Source: DASRDZ01 sp035569495
GTDB lineage: Bacteria; Chloroflexota; Dormibacteria; Aeolococcales; Aeolococcaceae
Direction: 5' to 3'
DNA: 64,000 nt
NCBI GenBank assembly: GCA_035569495.1
Contig: DATMMX010000011.1
Span: 1 to 64,000 of the forward strand
Shown here: piece by piece, positions 42,126-51,603 of the stretch
Numbering within the stretch: position 1 is the stretch's first letter
How the letters are laid out: every line of letters starts with the position of its first letter
Position numbers and translations under genes: made by a program
Notes under the pieces: generated by a model
What the model was told of the DNA's origin: nothing
The model's database searches: none
Seen by the model: only the letters and a program-made list of their open reading frames with translations

Positions 42126-43331
42126 GTGAGCGTGATCGAGGGCGCATCCCGACCTGCGCGCACCGCCGCCGCGCCCGGGCTACGGGCCTGGTGGCTGACG
42201 TGGCGCCCCTCGATACGGGCGGGAGCGCTGGCCGCAGCAGTCCTCGCCGTGGTCGCCGAGGTGGCCGCACTGCTCTTCGCCGGCGGCCTGTCAGCCCTCA
42301 CCAACGTGCTGGCGCATCCCGAGACGGTGCTCACCGTCTGGCGCCACTACGATGCCGTCTGGTATCTCAACATCGCCGCGGACGGCTACCCGGCGCACGC
42401 CCACGACCCCAGCGAGGCGGGCAGCTTCGGCGACGCCACCGCGTTCCCGCCCCTGCATCCGCTGGCGATTCGCGGGCTGGCCATGGCGCTGCACATCCCA
42501 ATCCTCGCCGCCGCGATGCTGCTCTCCGCGCTCGCGCTGCCCCTCGCGCTGGCGGTCTTCCACCGCCTCGCCACCACCGACGCAGGCCAACGGCGCGCCC
42601 GCTTCGCCCTGCTGCTCCTGGTCACCACGCCCGCAGCGTTCTTCCTCGTCGCGCCATACGGCGCGGGGATGCTGCTCGCCCTGGTCGCCGGTGCGCTGCT
42701 CGCCGCGAGGCGGCAAAACTGGGCCGTGGCCGGCATCCTCGGTGCGCTGTGCATGCTCGACAAGCTCTACGCCGGGCTGGTGGTTGCAGCCATCTTTGTC
42801 GAATACATGCAGGCCCACGACTGGAAGCGCAGCAAGGTCCGCGCCGATGCCGCCTGGATCGTGGCCCCGTCGATCGCCGGGCTGGCGGCGTGGTCCGGGT
42901 ACCTGTGGGCGACCTTCGGCGACCCGTTGCGCTTCCTCCACGCCGAGGCGGCATGGGACCGTCACCTCACCGCGCCGTGGACGACCATCGCGCACGGCGT
43001 CGACCAGGTGACACGCTATTGGGGCAGCAACTCGATCGCCCTGGTGCGGCTGCTCGAAGTCGTCGCCATCCTCGGCCTGCTCGGCCTCACCGTGTTCGCG
43101 TGGAGGCGCATGCGCCGCTCCGACGCCGTCTTCATGGGCCTGAGCCTGCTGGCCATCTCCAGCAGCGGCATCGTCGACTCCGCGCACCGCTACCTGCTGG
43201 CCATCGCGCCCGTCTACGTCGCCATGGCGATGCTGCTGGGACGGCGCGGACGCCTCATCACCGTTGCGGTGTCACTGGCGCTGTCGGCGTTCCTGCTGCA
43301 GCGCTTCGTCACCGGCGCCTGGGCCGGCTAG
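42126..43331 (+). CDS. GT-C mannosyltransferase-like (PIG-V-type) membrane protein
   Basis: About 401 residues with nine or ten membrane helices. The first large loop has WRHYDAVWYLNIAADGYP and FGDATAFPPLHPLAIR, the W..D..WY / FFPL pattern of PIG-V-like dolichol/polyprenyl-phosphomannose mannosyltransferases. GTG 42126 was chosen on the leaderless-type TAGCGT upstream; another GTG at 42069 is possible. The stop overlaps that of the convergent ceramidase gene (shared CTAG). Confidence 0.75.
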   Translation: MSVIEGASRPARTAAAPGLRAWWLTWRPSIRAGALAAAVLAVVAEVAALLFAGGLSALTNVLAHPETVLTVWRHYDAVWYLNIAADGYPAHAHDPSEAGSFGDATAFPPLHPLAIRGLAMALHIPILAAAMLLSALALPLALAVFHRLATTDAGQRRARFALLLLVTTPAAFFLVAPYGAGMLLALVAGALLAARRQNWAVAGILGALCMLDKLYAGLVVAAIFVEYMQAHDWKRSKVRADAAWIVAPSIAGLAAWSGYLWATFGDPLRFLHAEAAWDRHLTAPWTTIAHGVDQVTRYWGSNSIALVRLLEVVAILGLLGLTVFAWRRMRRSDAVFMGLSLLAISSSGIVDSAHRYLLAIAPVYVAMAMLLGRRGRLITVAVSLALSAFLLQRFVTGAWAG

Positions 43332-45862
43332 CGCCGCCGCCGCGAGCGCCGCAGCACGCCACCCACGACGAGCACCGCCGCACCACCCGCACCCAAGCCG
43401 GCAACCGGCGACGACGAAGTGTTGGGCAGCCCCTGCACCGTGCCGCCGCCCGCACTGCCCGCGGTGGTCAGCCCGTGGGCGTCCGCAACATCGGGACACG
43501 AGCTGACGGTCCCCGATCCACCGAACGCCGAGCCGTTGCAGTTGCCCCACGCGTCCTCGACCGCCCCGGCCGGAACACTCGACGCGGCGATAACCGCGCC
43601 GCCAAAGCGCTCCCCCGAGAACGTGCCGCCGTCGACCGACGTGGGACGCGCCGTCACGTCGACGTTCTCCGCCGCCGCCGGATACCCGACGTGCACCTGC
43701 CCCGCCTGCCCGGCCGCAGCGAGCACCAGCCGCGTCGACGGCACGACGGTGAACGGCGCCGACGTCAGTGTGTAGTGATTCGCGGTGACCACCATGTCGT
43801 ACGTGCCCGTCAGCGCATCGCGCGGCACCTCCCACTGCGCGGTGTACTTGCCGTTGGCGTCGACGCGCCAGACGATCTGCAGCCCGAGGTCGTCGGTCAC
43901 CGTGCTCCACGAACCGCCGTCGCCGAGACGCCGCACGGTGACGAAGGCGGCGCCGACGCGCATGTCCGCGCCACCCGCCGCACCCTGCCACGACAGAATG
44001 GCATGGTCGAGCCGCTGCGCCGTCTGCGGCTGGTCGGTGATCGACCCCGTGTCCGTGCCCGTCGAGAACGGTGCCGCCCCGCCGCCAACCGCGACACCGT
44101 TGCGCGCGTCGTCACTGACCGGCGCCGGCGCGGCCCGTCCCGCCGCGAGGTCGCCCGCCAGCCCGACCAGACCGTCGAGGATGGCGTACGACTGGTACTC
44201 GCCCCAGATCGTCGAGCCGCCCTCGTAGTGCTGCGCCTCGTACTCCTCGGGCGTGGTGAAGTACTGCATGTACTCGTTGGTCAGGCCGTCGATGACCACG
44301 CGCTTCACCGGCAAGCCGGTCGCGGCCTTGAGCACCGCGGTGCGCACGCGCTGCGCCATGGCCACCGTCATCTCGCCGGGGATGGTGGCGATCAGCCGGT
44401 CGCCGAGCTGCATCACCGTGATCGGCAGCACACTGGGGAACGACGTGTTCATCGAGGGAAACGCGGTGCGCACCTCGATCTTGTCGCCCTGGCCGTCGAG
44501 CGGGTTGTCGGTGGGGTTGTGCATGCCCTCGAAGTTGGTGCCGTTGACGTTGCCGGTGATGTCGTAGAGCGGCCCGCGTCCCTCCTCGCTGCCGGTGAAC
44601 AGCGACAGCCCGGTGACCGGGTCGGTGCCCACCGCGTGGCCCGCGCTGGTGCTCACGCCGCTCAGGGGTACGCGCGTCCAGCGCATCGCCATCGCCATGT
44701 CGGTGCTCAGCGCACCACCCGCCTCGGTCCATGCGTCGAGCAGCATGTGCGCCTCGACGTCGCCGACCCGCTCGGCGTCGGCGGGGCCGGAGTGGCGGAT
44801 GCCGCTGGTCTGGTCGCCCTCGTCCGCATTGGCGAAAGCGGACACCACCTCCTGCGACGCGGGCACGTCACCCACCGAACGGATCGCCGCCTCGACGGCA
44901 CGGTCCGCGCTGGCCTGGTGGTCGCCGTTGTACACCGTGTAGGTGGCCTTGTTGACCGTGCCGTGGTTGGCGAAGCTCGACCACAGGCCGACAGGCACGT
45001 CGCGCCCGCCGATGAGCTTGTCGACGCGCAGCACGTCCATGGCGGGGTCGATGGTGTCCAGATACCCGCCCGGGTCCTGCGCGACGCTGCCCGTGCCGTA
45101 CGACTCGTTGATGCCGAAGTTGGCCAGATGTGCCTCGAGGCTGCGGTTCATGGTCAGGCCGACCAGGTCGCGGTGCGCCCAGGCCACCGCGCCGGGGCTG
45201 AGGTCGTTGTCGGCGGCGCGGATGGCGGCGGCGAGCTGGCGCACCTCGAACGAGTAGAGGTTGTCGTCGCGGGTGCCGGCGACGTTCTGCGTGGTCAGCG
45301 CGGCCAGGGTGGGAAACACCGTGTTGTAGGCGCTGTAGTTCCAGTAGCCGGAGGGCGCCGCATGCGTGTGCGTCGCCGACACCAGCACCGAGCTCTCGGT
45401 CAGCGCCGGGTCGCCCACCAGTTGCAGCGCGTCCTGGAGGACGCCGCCGGCCACGCCGTTGAGGTCCTCGACCACGAACGCGACCTTGTGGCCATTCTGG
45501 GCCAGAACGATGGCGCGAGCGTAGAGCCGGGTCTGCACACCGAGGCCCTTGGCGTCGCCGCGCTCCCAGCCCATCAGGAAGTAGCCGGTCGGCGGGGTGA
45601 TGTCGGCGCGGCCGACGCCGACCTGGAGCAGGCCCGGCGCGGGCGGGTGCACGGGCAGCCGGCCCGCCGACGAGGCGGGGTTCTGGTACGAGTCGGAGGC
45701 GGCCGGGTCGGGCGGGTAGCCGGCGTACGACGCCGCCTCGGCCGGCTGCGGCAGCAGAGCGCAGAGAACCAGCGACATGGCCACGGCGAAGCGCCGCGCC
45801 GGCTGCCCGGTTCGAGAATGGCGAGGGCCCACCAGGCCCCGAGCGCGCACCGCGTGGTGCAA
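43328..45862 (-). CDS. Secreted neutral/alkaline ceramidase-like hydrolase with LPxT-like tail
   Basis: The 844-residue protein has a long n-region, hydrophobic FAVAMSLVLCALLPQ and AEAA cleavage region, then a neutral ceramidase domain (PF04734): VGVGRADITPPTGYFLMGW, VLVSATHTHAAPSGYWNY (zinc His pair), GLWSSFANHGTVNKAT (His) and IPGEMTVAMAQRVR. After ~600 residues come Ig-like/beta domains and the C-terminus GLPNTS, a hydrophobic helix and RRSRRRR, a wall-sorting-like signal. Start: TTG 45862 lies seven bases after AGGAGG and gives a sensible signal peptide. It probably hydrolyses N-acyl lipids outside the cell. Confidence 0.8.
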   Translation of the reverse strand: MHHAVRARGLVGPRHSRTGQPARRFAVAMSLVLCALLPQPAEAASYAGYPPDPAASDSYQNPASSAGRLPVHPPAPGLLQVGVGRADITPPTGYFLMGWERGDAKGLGVQTRLYARAIVLAQNGHKVAFVVEDLNGVAGGVLQDALQLVGDPALTESSVLVSATHTHAAPSGYWNYSAYNTVFPTLAALTTQNVAGTRDDNLYSFEVRQLAAAIRAADNDLSPGAVAWAHRDLVGLTMNRSLEAHLANFGINESYGTGSVAQDPGGYLDTIDPAMDVLRVDKLIGGRDVPVGLWSSFANHGTVNKATYTVYNGDHQASADRAVEAAIRSVGDVPASQEVVSAFANADEGDQTSGIRHSGPADAERVGDVEAHMLLDAWTEAGGALSTDMAMAMRWTRVPLSGVSTSAGHAVGTDPVTGLSLFTGSEEGRGPLYDITGNVNGTNFEGMHNPTDNPLDGQGDKIEVRTAFPSMNTSFPSVLPITVMQLGDRLIATIPGEMTVAMAQRVRTAVLKAATGLPVKRVVIDGLTNEYMQYFTTPEEYEAQHYEGGSTIWGEYQSYAILDGLVGLAGDLAAGRAAPAPVSDDARNGVAVGGGAAPFSTGTDTGSITDQPQTAQRLDHAILSWQGAAGGADMRVGAAFVTVRRLGDGGSWSTVTDDLGLQIVWRVDANGKYTAQWEVPRDALTGTYDMVVTANHYTLTSAPFTVVPSTRLVLAAAGQAGQVHVGYPAAAENVDVTARPTSVDGGTFSGERFGGAVIAASSVPAGAVEDAWGNCNGSAFGGSGTVSSCPDVADAHGLTTAGSAGGGTVQGLPNTSSSPVAGLGAGGAAVLVVGGVLRRSRRRR

Positions 45863-45963
45863 CTCCCTTCCTCCTGTGGAGTGGCTCCCGGCGCCCCAAG
45901 ACGCCAAGATCGCACCAACAGTACCGTGTCGGGACCGGCGACGTGGCATGCTAGGCCGCCGCC

Positions 45964-46653
45964 ATGCGCGTGCTCGTAGTCGACGACGACCCGGCCCTGC
46001 TCGCCAACGTGCGCGAGTGGCTGACCGGCGCGGGCGTCGTCGTCGAGGTCGCCGGCGGAGCCCACGACGGGCTCGCCGCCGCTGCGCTGGGCGGGTTCGA
46101 CGCCGTGGTCCTCGACGTCATGCTCGGCGAGCCGGCCGACGGCGTCGAGGTCTGCCGCCTGCTCCGCCACGCCGGCATCGGCACCCCCATCCTCATGCTG
46201 ACCGCGCGCGACGCCGTCGCCGACCGGGTTCGCGGCCTCGACGCCGGCGCCGACGACTACCTGGTCAAGCCGTTCGCCCTGGAGGAGCTGGAGGCGCGGC
46301 TGCGTGCCCTGGCCCGCCGCCGCCTCGCCGACCGCGCCGCCGTGCTGCGCCTCGCCGACGTCGAGCTGGACACCGCGAAGCGCGGCGCCCGCGCCGGGGG
46401 CGCGCCGCTCGCCCTCACCGACAAGGAGTTCCGCCTCCTCGAGCTGTTCCTGCTGGAGCGCGGCAGCGCCCAGTCGCAGGAGGCGATCCTGCGCCGGGTG
46501 TGGGCAGACGCCGAGGCGCCGGGGGCCAACCTGGTCGACGTCTACGCAGGACGCCTGCGCCGCAAGCTGGCCGCGGCCGGGTCGCGGGTCACCGTGGTGG
46601 CCCGCAAGCGCCAGGGCTACCTGCTCGACGTCGCCCCGGGCGGCACCCCGTGA
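45964..46653 (+). CDS. OmpR-family response regulator
   Basis: The 229-residue protein has a receiver domain (acidic pair in VLVVDDDPA, phospho-acceptor Asp in AVVLDVMLG, conserved Thr in LMLTARD, Lys in DYLVKPF) and a C-terminal winged helix (LTDKEFRLLELFLLERG, VDVYAGRLRRKL). It is translationally coupled to the histidine kinase (GTGA overlap). TAGGCC ends six bases before the ATG. Targets are unknown. Confidence 0.95.
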   Translation: MRVLVVDDDPALLANVREWLTGAGVVVEVAGGAHDGLAAAALGGFDAVVLDVMLGEPADGVEVCRLLRHAGIGTPILMLTARDAVADRVRGLDAGADDYLVKPFALEELEARLRALARRRLADRAAVLRLADVELDTAKRGARAGGAPLALTDKEFRLLELFLLERGSAQSQEAILRRVWADAEAPGANLVDVYAGRLRRKLAAAGSRVTVVARKRQGYLLDVAPGGTP

Positions 46654-47708
46654 CCACCCTCAGCCGCCCGCGCCCGCTGCGCAGCGGCGCTGCGCAGGCC
46701 GGCGGAGTCGCCGTCGCCCTGGCCTCGCTGGCCGTGCTCGGCCTGGTCGAGGTGCGCACCCCGCCCAACATCACCTTCGGCGGCCTGCTGCTGCTGGTCG
46801 TGCTGGCCTCCACCTGGCTTTTCTCCATCCCCGCCGCGGCGCTGGTGACGCTCGGCGCGGTCAGCGTGCCGCTCATCGCCTGGCGCGCCGGTGGCGACGA
46901 CATCGTCGTCGCCGAGGTGCAGGTTCTGGCCATCCTCGTCCTCAGCACCACGGTGCAGCTCGCCCTGCGCGCCGTCGAGCGCTACGCCGAGTTGCTGGCG
47001 CGGCGCAACCGCGAGCTGCTCGACGTCAACGCCAGCCTGGAGCGCTTCACCGCCGACGCCGCCCACGAGTTCCGCGCCCCGCTCGCCGTGGTGCTCTCCG
47101 AGGTCGACCTGGCGCTGGCCCGCGGCGGCGAGATCGCCGACTACCGCCGCCACCTGGAGGCGATCCGCGACGAGGTGGCCGGCATGCGCCGCTCCATCGC
47201 CGGGCTGCTCACCCTGGCCCGCGCCGACGCCGGCAGCCTGGAGGCCGCCTTCCGCCCCATCGACCTGGTCGACTTCCTGGAGCTGTCGCTGGCGCGCTGG
47301 CGGCCGCTCTTCGCCGCCAGGGACGCCGGCCTGGGCGGCGCGCTGCCCGACGCGGGGGAGCTGGTCTGCGACCCCGACCTGCTGGTGCGAGTGATCGACA
47401 ACCTGCTCGACAACGCGCTGCGCGTCCTGCCCGCCGGGGGCAGCGCCGAGGTCGCCGCCCGCCGCGACGGTGACGACTGGCTGCTGGTGGTCAGCGACAC
47501 CGGCCCCGGCGTCGAGCGGGAGGCGGTGGCCCAGCTCATCGGCGGCCCCAGCCTGCGCCCGGCGTCGCGCAGCCGCAGGACCGGTGGCTCCGGGTTCGGG
47601 CTGGCCCTCTGCGCCGCCATCGTGCGCGCCCACCAGGGCACCATCGGCGTGGAGAGCGGTCCCGGTGGCAGCGCCTTCACCGTGCGCCTTCCCGCCCGCA
47701 TCGCCTGA
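46650..47708 (+). CDS. Sensor histidine kinase
   Basis: The 352-residue kinase has three or four N-terminal membrane helices with almost no extracellular loop, so it probably senses a membrane or intracellular cue. The H-box is FTADAAHEFRAPL, the N-box VIDNLLDNALRVL, G1 VSDTGPGVE and G2 TGGSGFGLALC, all intact. GTG start inside the regulator stop. Partner of the upstream OmpR-type regulator. Confidence 0.93.
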   Translation: MTTLSRPRPLRSGAAQAGGVAVALASLAVLGLVEVRTPPNITFGGLLLLVVLASTWLFSIPAAALVTLGAVSVPLIAWRAGGDDIVVAEVQVLAILVLSTTVQLALRAVERYAELLARRNRELLDVNASLERFTADAAHEFRAPLAVVLSEVDLALARGGEIADYRRHLEAIRDEVAGMRRSIAGLLTLARADAGSLEAAFRPIDLVDFLELSLARWRPLFAARDAGLGGALPDAGELVCDPDLLVRVIDNLLDNALRVLPAGGSAEVAARRDGDDWLLVVSDTGPGVEREAVAQLIGGPSLRPASRSRRTGGSGFGLALCAAIVRAHQGTIGVESGPGGSAFTVRLPARIA

Positions 47709-47751
47709 TCCCGAGGGCCGCCACCAGGGGCGCGTGTACGATCGCCGCACC

Positions 47752-48033
47752 ATGGTGGTGACTCTCTTCGGCGTCGTCGCCGTCAGCTTCATGATGTGCA
47801 TGTACGCGCTGGAGCGGCGCCATCCCGCCTTCATCGCCGCCTTCGCGCTCGGCTGCGTGCTGTCCAGCGCCTACGGGTTCCTCTCCGGCGCCTGGCCCTT
47901 CGGCGCCGTCGAGCTGGTCTGGTCGGGGATCGCCGTGCGCCGCTACCGCCACGAGGCCGGCGAGCAGCGCACAAGAAGCCGTCAGGTTCTTTCGGGCGTG
48001 GCGCACAATGCGCCTGGTGCCGGCGACCCCTAG
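47752..48033 (+). CDS. Small two-helix membrane protein, hypothetical
   Basis: The 93-residue protein has two hydrophobic helices (VVTLFGVVAVSFMMCMYAL and FIAAFALGCVLSSAYGFL), the motif SGAWPFGAVELVWSGIAVRR and a basic polar tail. The WPFG.VE..W..IA..R segment is seen in small uncharacterised membrane proteins. TACGAT precedes the start by nine bases. It lies between the kinase and the PP2C gene and is not recognised further. Confidence 0.6.
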   Translation: MVVTLFGVVAVSFMMCMYALERRHPAFIAAFALGCVLSSAYGFLSGAWPFGAVELVWSGIAVRRYRHEAGEQRTRSRQVLSGVAHNAPGAGDP

Positions 48034-48044
48034 CCTCGCCCCGT

Positions 48045-48880
48045 GTGGATGCCATGGCCGTCCGCGCCCTGCATCCCGCCGCGGGGGTGAGCGCGGAGGC
48101 GGTAGCGACGGTCGCCTTCGGCGCCTTCACCGACGCGGGCCCGACCCGCGACGGCAACGAGGACGCCTGCCTGGTGCTGCCCGGAGCGCCGCCCTTCGAC
48201 GCCCACCTCGCCGTGGTCGCCGACGGCCTGGGCGGGCACCTCGCCGGTGAGGTGGCCAGCCGCCTGGTGGTCGACACCCTCGCCGAGACCACCCGCAGCA
48301 TCGCCCTGCAGCGCCCGGAGAAGTGGCTGCGCTCGGCGTTCCACGCCGCCAACCTGGCCGTCTACGACCACGCCCGCGAGCACCCGGACGCCTTCAACCT
48401 GCAGTCCACCGCCACGGCGCTGCTCTTCGGCGCCGACCAGCTCACCATCGGCCACGTCGGCGACTGCCGGGCCTACCGGGTGCGCGACGGCGCGGCCGAG
48501 CTGTTCACCACCGATCACACCAGGGCCATGGAAATGATGCGGCTGCGCATCATCACCCCCGAGCAGGCCAGGTGGCACCCGGCGCGCAGCCAGCTCACCC
48601 GCAGCCTGGGGGCCGAGGTCATGGTCCACGTCGACGTGGCGCGCCAGCCGCTCCAGGTGGGCGACACTTGGGTGGTGTGCAGCGACGGCGTGTGGAGCGA
48701 GGTGTCGCGAGTGGAGATCGCCGAGGCGGTCGGCGGGGTCGAGCCCGAGCAGGCGGCGCGGCGGCTGGCCGGTGTCGCCGTGGACCGGGAGGCGTCCGAC
48801 AACGTCACCGTGGTCGTCGCCCGGGTCGAGCGCCTGCCCGAGGCGGGCGGAGAGCGCGGCCGGCGCTGGCTGCCGTGGCG

Positions 48881-48884
<4 letters not shown>
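48045..48884 (+). CDS. PP2C-type Ser/Thr protein phosphatase
   Basis: The 279-residue enzyme shows the PPM motifs: TRDGNEDACLVL, VVADGLGGHLAGEVAS with metal-binding Asp, TATALLFGADQLTIGHVGDC and CSDGVWSEVS, ASDNVTVVVA with the last metal Asp. It removes phosphate from Ser/Thr residues using two metal ions. The start is GTG 48045 or ATG 48054; TAGCCT ends eight bases before the GTG. Its stop overlaps the kinase start, so phosphatase and kinase are produced together. Confidence 0.93.
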
Positions 48885-49875
<991 letters not shown>

Positions 49876-49879
<4 letters not shown>

Positions 49880-51228
49880 GCGGCGCCCGCACCGCCGGCG
49901 GCGACGAGACGCGCGCGGTCGACGCCGTCCTGGCCAGTGCGGCCCGCTACGTGCAGCTCCGCTTCGTCGACCTCTTCGGCGTGCTCAAGAGCGTCAACGT
50001 GCCGGCGACGCGCTTCGCCGAGGTGCTGCGCCACGGCGAGTGGTTCGACGGCTCCTCGGTCGACGGCTTCGCCCGCGTCCTCGAAGACGACATGTACCTG
50101 GTACCCGACCTGGCCACGCTGCGCACCGCGCCGGCGGACGGCGGCGGCGGCAGCGACGCGGTCACCGTCTTCTGCCGCCTGCTCACCCCCGACGGCGAGG
50201 TCTCGGTGGGCGACAGCCGCGAGGTGCTGCGCCGCGTTCTCGACGGCGCCCGCGACCGCGGCTTCGACTTCCACACCGGCCCCGAGGTGGAGTTCTTCCT
50301 CTTCGACGCCGCCTCGACGCCGCCGGTTCCTGCCGATCATGGCGGATACTTCGACGAGGCCCGCGACGGCAGCGCGGGGGTGCGCGAGGCGATGGTCGAC
50401 GTGCTGCAGCGGCTCGGCGTGGCCGTCGACGGCAGCCATCACGAGGTGTCGCCGGGGCAGCACGAGATCGACGTCGCCTTCCAGCCCGCGCTGGCCGCCG
50501 CCGACGCGGTGGTGCTGCTCCGCCACACCGCGCGCGCGGTCGCCCAGCAGCACGGCCTGCGGGTGAGCTTCATGCCCAAGCCGCTGGCCGGCCTGACCGG
50601 CTGCGGCATGCACACCCACCAGGGACTGCTCGACCCCGACGGCGGCGGCAACCTCTTCCACGACGCCGCCGACCGCTATCGCCTCTCGCCGGTGGCGCGC
50701 CACTTCGTCGCCGGGCAGCTCGAACACGCCGCGGCGCTGGCGGCGGTGACCGCGCCCTTGGTCAACTCGTACAAGCGGCTGGTCGGCGGGTACGAGGCGC
50801 CGACGCACGTGTCCTGGGCGCACAGCAGCCGCAGCGCACTGGTGCGCGTGCCCCGGACCAGCCGCTCCGACGCCGAGGCGACGCGCATCGAGCTGCGCTG
50901 TCCCGACCCGTCGTGCAACCCATACCTGGCTTTCGCCGCCATGCTGTCCGCGGGTCTCGACGGCATCGAGCAGGAGCTGCCGCTGATGCCGCCCGACGAG
51001 GAGCAGGCGCACCACCTCGACGCCGGAGCAGCGGAGCGCCGCTACGTGCGGGCCCTGCCCGCCTCACTCCCCGACGCGCTCGACGCCCTGCAGTCCGACG
51101 ACGTCATCGCCGACGCGCTCGGCGCCGACATGGTGCAGCGCTTCGTCGAGGCCAAGCTGATCGAGTGGGAGGAATATCGCGCCCACGTCAGCGATTGGGA
51201 GGTCTCGCGCTACCTCTCGCTGCACTGA
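49876..51228 (+). CDS. Glutamine-synthetase-family ligase (GSI-alpha-like)
   Basis: The 450-residue protein has the GS catalytic residues: GPEVEFFLF, HHEVSPGQHEIDV, GCGMHTHQGLL, VNSYKRLVGGYEAPTHV and ELRCPDPSCNPYLAFAAML. It ends soon after with no adenylylation-type Tyr segment, unlike the glnA at 62101. It may be a second glutamine synthetase or a gamma-glutamyl-amine ligase. It starts at a GTG overlapping the kinase stop, which places it in one coupled unit with kinase and phosphatase. Confidence 0.85.
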
Positions 51229-51239
51229 GCGCAGCGCGG

Positions 51240-51413
51240 CTAGAGCGGGCGGCGGGCCATCGCCAGGTTGCTCGCCCCCAGCGCCAGGGCGAGGATGCCG
51301 ACCACCAGCCGGTAGAGCGGATGGCTCGACGAGGCGGCGTAGATGGCGAGGAAGGCGACGCCGATCGACAGGGAGGCGAGGCCGAGCAGGCGGGTGCGGT
51401 CGCGAACGCTCAC
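51240..51413 (-). CDS. Small two-helix membrane protein (57 aa)
   Basis: A GTG-started frame with codon use like its neighbours encodes MSVRDRTRLLGLASLSIGVA, a second hydrophobic stretch LVVGILALALGASNLAM and a basic end ARRPL. CACAAT ends exactly six bases before the GTG, a leaderless arrangement repeated elsewhere in the window. It fills the gap between the GS-like gene and the permease. The function is unknown. Confidence 0.55.
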   Translation of the reverse strand: MSVRDRTRLLGLASLSIGVAFLAIYAASSSHPLYRLVVGILALALGASNLAMARRPL

Positions 51414-51511
51414 GCCCGCATTGTGACCGTCCGTCCGCCGAACTTGCGTTCATGGTTTCTTGTGCGCCGCGCCTGAACATCCATGACCAAATCTTGGTGA
51501 GGGCGGTCCTT

Positions 51512-51539
51512 TTGGCCGGTTCCCGGGCCCACCTACGCT
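51512..51539 (+). promoter_or_regulatory. Candidate promoter of the amino-acid permease
   Basis: TTGGCC (51512-51517), 16-base spacer, TACGCT (51534-51539). The permease start follows ~65 bases later with its own Shine-Dalgarno. Confidence 0.45.
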
Positions 51540-51603
51540 GCACGTCATTCGTCGAGGTGTGGACGTGGCGGGAGGCCTCGACGTCAGCGTGGAGGACTGC
51601 CCA

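Noticed and set aside
42191..45979. 1262-codon open frame across the GT-C and ceramidase genes
   Set aside because: Out-of-frame to one gene and antisense to the other; low-complexity Arg/Ala/Val content.
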